DNA from: Pelodera strongyloides
Lineage: Eukaryota; Nematoda; Chromadorea; Rhabditida; Rhabditidae
Direction of reading: 5' to 3'
Assembly (NCBI GenBank): GCA_036852015.1
Contig: JAANDG010000463.1
Coordinates: 32,501-96,500 of the forward strand
Length of the DNA: 64,000 nucleotides
Shown here: in pieces, positions 11,901 through 23,985 of the stretch
Layout of the letters: every line of letters starts with the position of its first letter
Numbering within the stretch: position 1 is the stretch's first letter
Notes under the pieces: generated by a model
Databases searched by the model: none
What the model saw: only the letters and a program-made list of their open reading frames with translations
Told to the model about the DNA's origin: nothing
Made by a program: the position numbers and the translations under genes

Positions 11901-14900
11901 TCTTTAGTTTATATATAGTGTGTCTAATCAACAGTATCCACATCATATTTACAAGAAGGCGTTCATTGTTTCTCACCCTGGTAGCTTGATTGTCTTGATG
12001 CCAGAGTTTTGAATAATGTTCTTTTATCAATATGTTGTTGGTTAGTAATTACAAGGCTTAAAATTATGCTATTATGAACTGGAACACAGCCTCGCAAAAG
12101 GCGTCGTTTTCTTGCACTTACAACGATTGTTTTGGAAATAATTCAGGTAATTTGACGACATGTATACTTCGTTTATGATGAGTAATTCGAATGTTATCTA
12201 GGACCGTAGATCCATCATCCGCCCAACTTCTTCTCGTTCGGTGCTCAGAGGATTTTTGTGGCCGTGGACTTCAGAATCAATGATAATGAAAGCTGCCGAA
12301 CTGGTGAGAATCTTATTTTTTGTGTGTTGAATGTCGGATTTGTAATTCTACACACCATTTGTTCGTTCACCTTATTCGCCGCAATGGATCTTGAGTTTTT
12401 ATGCTATTTGGGAACAGAAACTAGGAATCTTGTCATAGAGCAAATGCTAGGTTGCGGACTGTAACCTGTGGAAATTTACTGATATCCAAGTTGTGAGCGT
12501 GTTACACAATTTTAACTAGAAATATTAAACTTTTATTCGATGTGTTGATGTGGGCAGTGGGCTGTGATGACTCTCAGCACACCAGTTATTCACCTTTGTT
12601 TGCTAGTTATAATTATTAATCAAATTTTTCAGCCCGTATTACACACTTTCGATGTGCGTTTAGACTCCGTGGACTCGGTATTGGTCGCTGACTTTTCTTT
12701 TAACCGATGTACAGGTCAGCCTTTATTTATTCATAATTAATGTTTATTTTCGTTATTGGTTTATTACTTCGCTGTTATTAGAGTGAGGTTGCCGCTTCCG
12801 TTTCGTTGTACGTTGTTGCAGTCATTCACTCGTGCAGAATAGCAGAATGTAGTCATGCTAATTGTTAGTTTCAGCTCCGAAAGTGTACTTCCGATTTGCA
12901 AGTGGTGCGCGTCGATATGCTGGGAAAATGAAGAACAATAAGGTTGGAGTTGCTTCTGGTTCTTTCTCCTCGATGTTGTGTTGACTGTCGTTCTCTACAA
13001 AATGAAGTCGGGGTTTTCGCAAATTTCGCTTTGTTCACATTACAATGTTTTTTTTTGGATAATTATGGAGTTTGCGAGGCGTGAGTTTTTTCCTTACGAG
13101 GAGTCTAATCTTTCTCTAACATACTTGAACAAACTTTTCGCTTTTCGAGTTTCGACACTGTTATTGTTTCCCACCTGCAAAGAATTATTATCAAACAAAA
13201 TATAATGTATCGTATTGTTTCAGCTGATTTTCCGTGTGATGGAAACAATGGGCGATAGTGCGAAAGGTCTGAGAGGGGAACTAGCCGTTCAAGTTGAACC
13301 CGGATGCTCATATACTGTAGTACTATACACCGACTTTTGGTGGGGAATTTATATGGTGAGCAGGCTTTAATTTCAGAAAATAATTGTTTATGTATAATGT
13401 AGATTGTTTACTGATACCAGTAAGTTTCCACTGCTTTTTTGGTCTCATTCGTAATTAGTCAATTTTCTTTCAGTTACTTTTGAATTCTTCGAATCTTCTC
13501 CCGAGTATCCTTCTGGACGCACTTCTATTCTCGGCCGCTGTAAGACAAGCGACTGATCGTGGAGTTACACCAAGGAAAATTATGCTAATTACGAATATTG
13601 GACTGGCGGCATTTTTGTGAGTGTTGTCGTGTCTCGTCTATGTTTATTTTCCTTGGCTGGTTCTCATACAGTGTACTTGCGCGGTTCGCAGTTCGCACGC
13701 AGTATCGAGTTTTGTTTTGTTGTTGCATTAGACAGACAATTTTTGCAGAGCCTGGAGTTCTCAATCTCAAGAGGGATATCGCCTACTGCAAGTGTATATA
13801 CGTATTTTGTTCGTGGTCCTTCTCTCGATTTTCACGCTCGGAGACCCGCTTCGAAACGCCACAACTGTCGTGTAAGTTATTTTGTTTAGTTTATATCATA
13901 TTTAATAATTTTTGCTTCTTTCGCGTATCCTTTGAGTCACGGAACGCAACTACTTGAATTGGAATGATTTCGACACCCCTACCTTATGTGCAGGTCACCC
14001 CAAGAGGGGTAAATCGACATGTGGTATGATAATTGCCCGTTTTAGACTGGGATACCTTTCGCGCTTCATCCCTGGTCGGGTGGCATTGAAGTTTGGTTGC
14101 GCTACAGTATTCCTCGGCTCTTTTGTGAACCTGCATGCGGCTCTGTCATTGATGTTATTGATACATGCGATGGTGAGTTGGAAATGTGAAAATTTATTTC
14201 AATAATAAATTAATAAAGTAACGAAAGTACTTTGGAGCCTTCGCATGAGTATGCTTTCGCTTTTCTTTGAAAGTTTACATAATTTGTGGTTTTTGGGCTG
14301 ATTTTGATTGTTGTTCAACTTTTTGTCTTTTTGTATTGATCAAAATCTTTTTCTTTTTTTTTTGTAAAATTTCAATACCCCAGTGATGTAGGCATGAGAG
14401 ATGATTGAAGCATTGTTTAAAGTTACATAGTTTGATTGATTTGGTTTGTTTCATTGTAATAATAGCGTTTTTCCAGCGTTCCCGCTGTTCCCCACTCTTT
14501 CTTTGTTGTATATTATGTGCTGTCATTTCTGGCGCGATAGCTTTAGCCGGAGGAATTCGCCAGTCGATTTCAATTAGTAAGTCATTATGGTTTGTTTTGG
14601 ACAATGTAGAATAAAACGGAAATTATAAAATTTATGGCACCGAATTTATGTCCTCATATGGTTCATTCCTTTTTGTATGTTGATCATGAGTATAAGGTAT
14701 AAGACTTCTGATGTGTTCTAAGACAGCAATAGTTCTCGATTTTGACACCTAGAACTTATAAAAAGGTTGTATGCAATTTTCAGCGAACCCTTATTTGTTC
14801 CTTTCGAGTCCAGTCACTGTGCCTCTTTTTGTTGCTGTCATTTCGACGTGTTTCAAGGTAAGTAGAAAGAGGACTCTTGTTTTGTTCGCTGTTCCTAGTT

Positions 14901-15865
14901 CGTAGTCTGATAGGTTATGGGGTTTCCGTGTTCGCGAATCCCACTAGAGAATAAATGACAAATACCTGTCCATGTTCGAGTCAATGTAAATGACAAGTTC
15001 CCGCAGTGATTTCGAATTTAGTACGGAGAATTTCAAAATAGTACGGAGATCTCTTTTAAATAGCGGTCTGAGGTCTGAGACATTTTCGCTGCAGGACCAT
15101 GTCATTTGTGTCATTCGCATGGGTTACGGTAGGCAATCGACATTCATGTGAACTGACTTGAACACGGAGAGCGATTTGTCATTTTCAATCGTGCGATTCC
15201 CGAACATGGAACCATTATGATTATTCATGCTTTAGTGGATAAATGGGAGCTTTCCGATGATGCAATCTTTGTTTCCTTTGGGTATTATGTTGACAAATTT
15301 AGCTGCCACAGTATCTTGCAACAATCGATTCGTTGACTAGTGCCTGGATTCTATTTCCGATCTGCTCGACAGCGTTTATGTTAATCTCTCGACAGGTTGG
15401 TTTTTGTAACAACAGATCGATATGGTGTTTCTTAGTTTTCTTCTTCTCCTGGGTAAAGTGTAGCTGCTTGTCGAAATTAAAGGCTCACGGTGCCTTTTGA
15501 GATCTAGAGTGCATATGCAAGTATAAATCCTTAACGTAAGAGATAGATTATTTAAACCATGTATTTAAGTAAAGAAAGTGTTGATTTCTATTATGAGATT
15601 TGGTTTCTGTTTTCATTACGGGTTCTGTCGATTATGCTCTGTTGTACAGTAAACCCTTATACTTAAATCATGTGTGCCCTTTTAGGTGCCTCTGGAACTG
15701 TACTGTGCCTTTGTTGTGGTCTGTGTCCCACTTTATGAAGTGTTCGAGGATGGACAAATAAGGAAGAAGAAAATGGCCAGTGTGGAGGAAAGTGTTGATC
15801 TGGATGATGATACACCTTTGTATCCACGCCCCGCCCATTTAAGGAATATGAAAAAAGAATTGTAA
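8911..15865 (+). CDS. PGAP1: GPI inositol-deacylase PGAP1
   Basis: PGAP1 removes the acyl chain from the GPI inositol in the ER, an early step of GPI-anchor remodelling. Exons: 8911-9081, 9182-9258, 9543-9606, 9719-9808, 9953-10063, 10208-10328, 10612-10744, 11364-11486, 11786-11882, 12090-12146, 12202-12303, 12633-12714, 12875-12942, 13224-13355, 13474-13616, 13749-13871, 14046-14172, 14477-14576, 14784-14857, 15303-15395, 15686-15865; 755 residues. A membrane anchor (about 18-36) precedes CQMTYM. IPVLFIPGSGGSAAQVRSMA and YHFYAADFNEE are the family's oxyanion and core segments. GHSFGG carries the nucleophile (Ser near 178) and DADHLCALWCNQ the catalytic His (near 286). Several membrane segments follow. 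It is shorter than human PGAP1 (about 922). The small exon 12090-12146 and the C-terminal exons are the least certain. Confidence 0.9.
9340..9509 (+). mobile_element. 5'-truncated SINE copy in PGAP1 intron 2
   Basis: The copy shares the body and tail of the tRNA-derived element at 18665-18930: GAGGGAATCATGGGCGATCC, CGAAGACGTCGAGCAATTTG, CTCTGCGGAACATGTCATAA and a tail AAAGGTGCACGCTCTTGAAG ending in CGTAAAA. The tRNA-like head is missing. It lies wholly within the intron 9259-9542 and makes up most of it. Confidence 0.8.
10973..11012 (-). repeat. Retroposon tail with TAAA-type end
   Basis: Reading the plus strand, a TTTATTTATTTA run is followed by ACATAACACCACAGGGTGTG and CATC. The same layout (TTTA run, then ACC, a few A, GGTGTGC) recurs at 30147-30200 and 38138-38195. 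On the minus strand this is a sequence ending in a (TAAA)n tail, as for SINE or LINE 3' ends. Only the 3' part is recognisable here. Confidence 0.45.
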
Positions 15866-16623
15866 GGTTTTAAACAAGAATTGATATTTTTTGAAAACTA
15901 CGTAGGATAGGCTTGGGCTCCTCATATAGGGTGAATGGTGAATCTCTCTCTTTGTCGTGTGAAATTCCGTTTTTTTTGCAAGTTTGTTTATTTATTAGAC
16001 TTGTATGTAGTTGCTAGTTGTGTTTACTTTGTGATATACTTACACTATGCACTTAACATTAATATGACACTAATTTTCAGTTGTTTGCGATTTAGTTTCT
16101 GAGTGTTTTTTTCCTCGTCATGATAGTCCTCTCACTCTAACTAACCTATAATATTTCACTAATTCTGTAATTCTTCTGTGGTTGTGGTTTAGTCTTGAAT
16201 TATACCGGGCTTTATACTACGGCGCTGTCTGTGCCAATTGACATTCTAGTCTCTCTATTTTTGGTTTTTGTTGTTAAATCTGTTTCTTATGCATATTTTA
16301 CGTGCCAATGTCCTTTTTAACCAGGCGATCTCTATTTCTTTTCACGGCTTTACTCTATTTTTTTTTATGGTTGTGCATTTTTGTCATAGGGATTATCCTA
16401 TTGTGAATAAAGTTTTTTTCGGAATCAGTCGTTATTTTTTGCTTATGAGAAGTTTCTCAACTTTGTTTGATATCTGATGCTCATTGTTTGCTTTTATCAC
16501 AGGTACTATTCCACATGTTCTTTTGTTGGAACGTTGTGTATCAGAGCGTTTGCTGCTGAATAAGTGTACCGTGACGTTATTATTTTCATTTCAGTACCTA
16601 CCACTTCTCTTCCTAATAGGATT
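15866..16623. other. PGAP1-MAX intergenic gap
   Basis: No exon is supported. An AATAAA at 16406-16411 may be the PGAP1 poly(A) signal. The T-rich tract before 16600 would suit the promoter or trans-splice acceptor of the MAX-like gene. A GTAAGG overlaps the PGAP1 stop codon (15862), so use of one more short exon cannot be excluded, but it would stop within a few codons. Confidence 0.45.
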
Positions 16624-19092
16624 ATGGACGATTACTCGGATTCTGAGGTTGGTAATTTTCTTGACGTTTCTAGAAAAAACTATCTCTCCGTTGGTATTGT
16701 AACTACTGTACTTTGTTTTCGTTGTACATATTGACATGTGTTTTACAGGAATTATACCAGCCTCCTCTGAATGGAGGAACTCTTGGTAGTGAGGAAGCGA
16801 AACGAAAACATGCAAGGGCCCAACATAATGCACTTGAGCGGTAGGTGCATTTGGATACTGTGTACGGTAGTCTTTGTTGTAGGGAGGGCTGTCTACTGTA
16901 GTCCTTTGGTAATTTTGTGTTCGTGGCCGTACGATGGCATAGAATTGTTAAGCAGAGGAGTAAAATCCGCTCATTTAGTCGTCGTCGCGACAATATCAAA
17001 GATATGTACACTTCACTCAAGGACTCGATTCCTGGCCTGACCAACGAACGGGTATGCATTTTTTTATCATTATTGATTAGTAGTAATTTTTGGTTGGGTG
17101 GTCCTATATCATATGTGTGCGTGGGCCGCAGGGTCGCACATGACGTCGAATGTATAAAAATTAAACAAAATTAATATAATTTTACTTATGTGGACTGCGT
17201 TTTGTTTTATTTATGTTACTGACGCTAACTGTTCCCTTCTGTCACCTATCCATTAGCTTTCCTTTCCACTTTCCTGTCCAAAGAGCGTCGTATACTAAAG
17301 CAACATTAGGTTTTATCATCTTATTCACTTTTTGAAACATTAGATATTTCTCAGTGGCTGAGAATGTACTTCTCAGTGGGTATATCTACTGGTGTTTGTG
17401 GTTACCCGTCATTTTTAGGTAAGGTACTGTCTTTGTAAGATACGAGGTTACCAGTGTAAAATTTTGGGTGGGTGGGGGTTAAAGCATCTATTCACTCACC
17501 GAGGACTATGATTCATTTCAGGCATCACGGGCCGTGGTCCTCAAAAAAGCGATCGACACGATCAAAGAAAAGACTGAGGAATATAATCACAAACAGAAAC
17601 GGATTGCCGAACTGAACAAGATAAATCAACAACTGGAACTGAAGGTTAGGAAACTTCTAACGAGCCGTTTATGTAGCAACTTGCATATGTGAACGGGTGG
17701 CGTAGCTCTTCTGAATTAATGTATCTGGGCTGGCTCAAGCTCGCATCTTCGTGAAGTATTTCCCTCATAGCACGTTCAATTTGAGGATTCCTCAGTTTGA
17801 TATGAGGACAGGCTAATATCGCTGACTAAACGTATCCATTTCTCACATTTAGATTCGTCAGAAGCGAGCGCTTGCGAGTAGAAAAGCTGCTGCAGCTTCC
17901 GCGGCGCTGGTCCATACATCACAGGTGTCTCCGACGATAATAAAGGCTTCCACATCGAGCGTGTCAACCCCTGCCGCGGCGAAGGCCGTCCCTAGGTTAT
18001 CACGACCGCCTTCGGTTATTTCGTCTACTTCGGTTAGTTTAACAATACTTAACGTTTAGAGCCTGTTTACAACCTTGATATTGCGATACTGGGAATTGTG
18101 GTTGATGTCGCAGTCCTTCGTATTTATTGTCAATTTGTTCTAATTTGCAGTGCGGTCTTGTTAGTTCGTCTAGAATGCATCATTTCGTTGATTACCTTAC
18201 CTCGAATGAAATGTTACGATACGATAACAAACAAGATTGGTAACACTAGCCTCTAGCGTCATTTTGCAATGTTTGCCCTTACAGTTAGAGTACAGGGGGC
18301 AACAGTTCAGAGCCAAAGATGTTTTGTAGCTATTATCCCAATATTTGAGGCTGCCCTCAGTAGTCTGAGTGCGGACCGGAAGCCGAGTCGTGAGGAGGAG
18401 GCGTTCGTACAGCAGACTCTGGCCAGACAATCGATGACTGCACTCACACCGATAGTCACGATGACGTCAGCCGCCGGGAGACAGAGTATGCCTATAAGTT
18501 GCTTATTCTTAACTTCATTCCTTATGATTTAGGGGGGGGGGTGCTGAATATGTAACGAACCAAAACAATATGTACGAACTACTTTGTACCATTTACGTTG
18601 AAAAGCCGAATGTTGGGGGTCCGGGGAGGGGGTTGTAAGGAGATTTGTATAGGTATGTGGTCCAGGGGGCTTGGTGGTCCAGTGGCAGCGCGTTCGTCTC
18701 TAACGCAATCGACCCGAGTTCGATTCCGGCCCGTGACATCTTTGAAATCACCACCAGGCGAGGGAATCATGGGCGATCCCTCCTGGCCCTAGCCCGAAGA
18801 CGTCGAGCAATTTGTCATCTGGAACTCGTCGCCTACTGCTCAGGACCTCTGCGGAACATGTCATAAGCAAACATTGAACCTGTACTTTCACCCTTGAATA
18901 AAGGTGCACGCTCTTGAAGCGTAAAACAAATTTAAATTTAAAAAATTTATGTGAGGTCTTGTGACAATGAGCTTTGGTAGGGTAGCACTTCATAGTTAAT
19001 TGAAAATTGCTTTCTACTTCTCTGTTCTCTCTTCAGATGATAGTGGTCCACCGGCTCTGAAGCGCTTCCGCATGATGGAATCACAGAAGTAA
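16624..19092 (+). CDS. MAX: MAX-like bHLH-leucine zipper transcription factor
   Basis: Exons 16624-16647, 16749-16840, 16979-17051, 17522-17644, 17853-18032, 18350-18485 and 19037-19092 give 227 residues. It starts MDDYSDSE, like MAX proteins. The basic region KRKHARAQHNALERRRRDNI (about 26-45) has the His, Glu and Arg residues that read the E-box CACGTG. Helix 1 (IKDMYTSLKDSIPGL), the loop, helix 2 (SRAVVLKKAIDTIKEK) and a zipper running to about residue 105 follow. MAX dimerises with Myc/Mxd-type partners; nematodes have several MAX-like (mxl) genes, and I cannot say which is orthologous. The C-terminal half is Ala/Ser/Pro-rich with a basic patch (KRFRMMES) near the end. Exon 6 could use another acceptor; the chosen one keeps phase. 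Confidence 0.88.
18665..18930 (+). mobile_element. tRNA-derived SINE, near full length
   Basis: The head folds like a tRNA: a D-arm region GGTGGTCCAGTGGCAGCGC (A-box-like), an anticodon stem GCGTT/AACGC and a T arm GAGTTCGATTCCGG (B box), at 18665-18733. A unique body follows (GAATCATGGGCGATCC and GACGTCGAGCAATTTG) and then a tail AAAGGTGCACGCTCTTGAAG, CGTAAAA and an A/T-rich run. Shortened copies lie at 9340-9509 and 22591-22710. The element sits in the last MAX intron (18486-19036). It is not a functional tRNA gene. Confidence 0.82.
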
Positions 19093-19937
19093 GTGTACGG
19101 TACATAATATGGAGTTTCAGAATTGAGTTGAGAGCCCGCATTTCAGTTTTATGTTTTTATTGTATTCCTCTTTGTTGACAGAGTTTTATTTGTTGAACTT
19201 GGAATTCACTCGAATGATTTTGTATAGTTGAGATAACTTCTGTAATTCTAACAAATAGTATGTCGATTCATGTGTGTATTCAGTGTAGACATCCGTTGAA
19301 AATAATGTGATATATTAGTTTTAGTACTGTTGTCTTTTGATGTGTTTTTATTCCCTGGATGCACTTTTTTAAATAGTATTGTTTATTTGTACGATTCGCC
19401 TTGTGAACTTGCATTTTACATATTTGTCCAGATTTGAAATTTTGAACGTGTCAATGTAATGTAGCTGTAGCGTCTGTATTTAATAGTGTACTATACTCTA
19501 TAATGTATACCCCGCAAGAATAACTGATTTTAGCATGTTTGTTTCAAGTTGTCGAGGTCGTCCAAGGTTTGCTTCTATCAGTTGATGATTTTCATTCATT
19601 ACCCTAACTATTGCACACATAATTATATTGACTAGATCCGCGGGCGGAATTGCCATTATTGGTGCGGTGTGTAGTATTTTTATTTGAGAATTGCAACATA
19701 AAATGTAACCATTCCTCTGATGTGTATTTGAATGAATTGCTTTACTTTGATTCAGATGTAAGACCAGAAGAAAATAAACGGCATAAGTCATCTGTTATTC
19801 ATTTTAATGAGCAGCTTGATTTGTCAGTCAGCTGATGAAAAGATAACGATATAAATGTTTATTTATGTGTGGAATGAGAGATGGCGATGGAACTCGGGGA
19901 TTTGTGTGGGTGGATCAATTATCGATTGGAATATCGA
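19093..19937. other. Convergent gap between MAX-like gene and flp-12
   Basis: The region separates two convergent genes and mostly should be 3' UTR. On the minus strand AATAAA (plus 19858-19863) lies about 75 bases after the flp-12 stop and may be its poly(A) signal. A minus-strand frame near 19498-19650 starting MAIPPADLVNII is open but has no recognisable motif, so I do not call it a gene. Confidence 0.45.
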
Positions 19938-22900
19938 TTACTTTCTTCCGAACCGGATGAACTCGAACTTGTTACGCCTCTTCTCGGCCACCTTCACTGT
20001 CTCTGAAATGGGGGATTTGTTTGGGTACTGTAGGAGTCCTGTTAAGTTTATGACACAGTTGAACGTTGAGCTGAGCAGTGGTGATATGCTCCTTTGACTC
20101 GACCCTAGACATTGTATGCGTTTTATCTTCATGGTTTTGAACAAACAACTTTTCGTTAATCCTTTGTGGAAACGTTTTAATTCAGACCTTTTATGACCGT
20201 TGGTGACTTGCTAGGGTAGCTAGATACTCTATTTGGTAGTTTTCTTATATCGACGTACTGTTTTCGCGCAAAGCCGTCAAAGTGCTAAAACCTCACAAAC
20301 AGACAACATTGCAACTTCTTTCATAATCAAAACTAACCTTCTTGCAAAGACTCGAGCATTGCTAGTGCGTTGAGTAGTTGTCCCTCAACTCGGGAGATCA
20401 CCTCCTGTTCGGGAGTGAGCACGGACTGGGGCATCACCTCCGGGGAGCCCTTGCCTTCCACTAAAATAAGGATTACGGTAGTTCATTACGTAAACCAACT
20501 ATTCCCAGGAGTTTGTCAGGGAACGGAGATTTCGCCGCATATGTGCGATACTGTTTTTCACGTTGAATAGAATTGGCTTGCAAATATGCCCGCCGATATC
20601 GCGCGGCTTGCACGCGAAAATATCACGTTGAAACAGCACACCGCTCGCACACGACTTTTCCGTTGTGCAAGAAATGTTTTCAATATTTAAACATTCGAGA
20701 TTTGCTTCCGCGTTAAAATTTCCAGGACCAATGAACTTATTTGTTCCCACTGGGTATGAGAGCAATGTTTTCGTGTTTTCTTCTTTGTTTTTCTTCTCTA
20801 GATTTATGTATCAATCAGGATGTCAATTACAATTATCTGAGAATGTAGTTGTGTTGAAATGCGGTCAGAATTGTGGTTGTGCGTGTTGGTATTCAATCAT
20901 GGTCCGTGCAATTTTGGGTCTATTGTGTGCCGAGTCAGCAGAACAAACAATTAGGACGGACTTGTTTTGGACAATTTCGGGATACAAAGTCATTTTCAAG
21001 CTTCTTCAAGGGATAGGCGAGGAGATGGTGTAAAATTTGTGAATATGGTGTGGCGTGAGAATGTGGGCATATATGGTGTAACGAAATTTTTGGGGCGTTG
21101 GTTGCTGGGGTTGAATTAGATGATGGGATAAGTCTAGGATTCATAGGTTAAGTCAAGGATAAATGCTCATATATTAAATCTACTGCGATGAGTTGCGTCG
21201 TCGTTGTTGTGGTTCTTATGGTAATGTCGAAACGATCTCGTTTCATATTTTTGTTGCCGCTTAGGTTCTTTTTGCGGTGGTGACGAAAGTTGCTCCTAGA
21301 AGTTTGCATACAAAGCAGTCCCCCGAGAGTGATTTGAAAGCCGACCCGCCGCTCCATAATGGTGCCCCCATAATGGTGTTCTACTGACAAAATGGGAGAG
21401 TTTTGTTAAAATTGGAAGGCATAAATCTCATGAATATGTAGGAAGATCTTATGGAGTTGGAATTCTGCATTAGGCAGATGACATTTTACTATTTATGGGT
21501 TTATTTTCGGTGAGAGCGGATCAGTTTTTTGAACCCTAAAAAGAGAAATTTGCGTATTATGATTGTTCCACTGGATTGCGCATTCCTAATCATATACTTA
21601 TTTATCAACCCTATTTCTCCTCAATGGATATTATATTCGATGGTCGTTTGTCAAATATTGGCAATAACATTTTCTTACTTGGGTAATTGGGCTGTGGGTT
21701 AACAAATGTGCCATAAGTAGGCTCACATCGATCACGTTATTTCGATATTAGGAACCATAAAACAAAGGTTCCTTGTTAGCAGCCCTGGGTCATATTTCAT
21801 TTGAAGTTCTATTAGGCTTTGAATTGATGACATTCATTACGTAACGAACGAATTGTTATCTGGGACTCTTATTGGAAAATGTATGAAAAATGGTGCCAAT
21901 CACTAGAGTTGAATTGTCTTGCCACTTATGAAAATCCGCAACTGAGCGGCGCACCTTGACCTAATCCTGAAAGAGCGCGCGGCGAAAACAAGGCTACATG
22001 GGGCGCACTTTCTGTGAGCCAAATGAGCGCTGCCACAGTGCCAATCAAGAATTGTACATCTTTCTCTCTCCCCGCGTCCCCTACCTTGTATGGCAAATTT
22101 TCTCTTTGCTGGATAATTCAGTTTCTGATATGCTTAATTTGGTCATCTATTAAAAACTAAGGATCCAGGCCACATCCTTTTGTTAGCAAATCTGATCAGA
22201 ACGGTTTGGAAAAACTCTTCTCCTTAATTAATAATCCTCTGTACTGTGCATGTATGTTTTTCTTTTTTTTAATAGTACGGTCCACAAAAAAAGACAAAAC
22301 AATGCATTGTCCTATTAGTAAACTTAGAAGATTAGTCCTCGGCTATTGCATAGATGAATAACGCATATTATTCCAACTTACGCGGTTATTTTTTTTTATG
22401 AATAAGGGATATAATGACGTGGATATCTCAGGCAGCTGTCAAACGTAACTTGGAAGCTAAACGGTAATCGAACAGTTTTTGGGTTTTGGCTAGCTACAGT
22501 AGCTCTGGTGCTACCGCTTAGCTACTTATACGGATGCTGTGTCCAACGGTAGTGGGAACAATCTTGAGTGATAATGCCCTAGTCATCTGGAATTTGTCAT
22601 CTGGAACTCGTCGCCTAGAGGGCCTAGAGATCTGCGGAAAAACTCATAAGCTTTGAAACCCCGAATGGAACCACCCTTTAATAAACGAGCACACTCTTGT
22701 GGCTTAAAAGATTTTTAAATCATGATTCTGACCCTGACCACATAAATCAATAGTACTCTTCCTAGGAGAAGATATGTGCTAAATTGTATTTTGAAAAGAC
22801 ATGCATCTCTTATTAAAATTCTTATTAAAACTCACCAGTGGTTAAAGACTGAAGCACTTAACACGATTTCTTCTTATATAATCGTGGCCCGATTTTCAAA

Positions 22901-23985
22901 GAATACATTTTAATGTTTTTTTTAAATGTAAGTCGAGGCGTCATATTCCGGAAGTGCAAAACGTCTTTCTTAGTGCCACATACAAACATGTAATGCGTTT
23001 TTTGACGACAATTCATAGCGAATATCCAATCAAATGCGACTATTCAAAACGTCTGTCTGACTTATGCTGAAATGTAGAGCTAGAACGTAGTTCTGCTACG
23101 AAAAATGCAAAAAGACAAACTTTCCTAGAGGGCTAGATTACTAGCAAAGTTTGCACACGGCAGTGGTTTGCGTTGATGTACTGTTTGGACCTGTTATTTT
23201 CGTGCACATAATAGATAACTTTTAGCCATAGAAATGTGCTACAAAACCAATGCAAAGCAGCTCTACCTTTGCTATACCTTTTCTTTTTGCGGTGATATTC
23301 AGAGTTCAAAGTTTCAAAGTAGCATTTCTAAAGTAAAATTCATAGAAACCGTAGAGGTACAGTACGGTACCCAGTTTGGTTGAAAATCATCTGATGCTAA
23401 TTAAAAGTAATTGAGCTGTATTTGGTATGGTGCGTTTTACCATTTAATAATAGGACGATAATTGGAGCGATCAATTAAACGGAAACCAATTTTCCATTCG
23501 AACAGGAAAATGACCATTTGTTTTCAGGTTGTATAGCTAATTGCACAAAATTTATGAATTAAATTTCAGTAGTTTGGTTGTGTTGTGTTACAGCTATCAC
23601 GTCCAAATCAAACTCCAAAGATCCTACACCAAATCGTTTACTGTGTACGAGGAATTAATGAAATTAAATGAAGAAACTAGACTAAAGAAAACTGCATATA
23701 AGAGAGTGATGGATTCGCGAGCAAGAGTTGTCCTCTAGCCGAAATATTGCCTTTTCATTATCAGAATAGTCACTTTTGCATACTCAATCTTACTACTTCT
23801 TGCCCTGACCGTCGCTGTCGACAACTGCTACAGTACTCAACCTCGGCTATTTTTTACGTGAGCCTGGGCCTAATCCTGAATCCTGTTGAAAGCCCGATAA
23901 GGCCTGATAAAATTCACTCACTTTTCTGTGCTGCCACGATGAGAAAGAGGGCGGCGAGGAAGGGAAGAAGGACTGGTCGAATCAT
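19938..23985 (-). CDS. flp-12: FMRFamide-like neuropeptide precursor FLP-12
   Basis: Three minus-strand exons (23985-23922, 20460-20338, 20002-19938) encode 83 residues with matching phases. Exon 1 is a signal peptide (MIRPVLLPFLAALFLIVAAQ). Exon 2 is an acidic spacer containing LTPEQEVISRVEGQLLNALA. Exon 3 ends AEKRRNKFEFIRFGRK: a KR site, RNKFEFIRFG with the Gly used for amidation, then an RK site and stop. Conserved FLP-12 of nematodes is RNKFEFIRF-amide, so the single mature peptide identifies the gene. It would be secreted from neurons and act on a peptide GPCR. Intron 1 is about 3.5 kb and holds a SINE fragment. A minus-strand TATATAAGG (plus 24546-24554) upstream may be a promoter element, but its link to this gene is inference. 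Confidence 0.9.
22591..22710 (+). mobile_element. Diverged 3' fragment of the SINE family
   Basis: The fragment shares AATTTGTCATCTGGAACTCG, the ATCTGCGGA and CATAAGC words and an AATAAACGAGCACACTCTTG tail ending in GGCTTAAAAG with the element at 18665-18930. It is the most diverged of the three copies. It lies inside the large first intron of flp-12, in the opposite orientation to that gene. Confidence 0.6.

Noticed and set aside
18665..18735. Functional tRNA gene
   Set aside because: A and B boxes are present, but there is no good acceptor stem, the anticodon loop lacks the usual U33, and the sequence continues into a repeated SINE body.
19498..19660. Minus-strand open frame MAIPPADLVNIIMCAIVRVM and on
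   Set aside because: It has no family motif, no splice context and lies in the 3' gap between two convergent genes. Chance frame is more likely.
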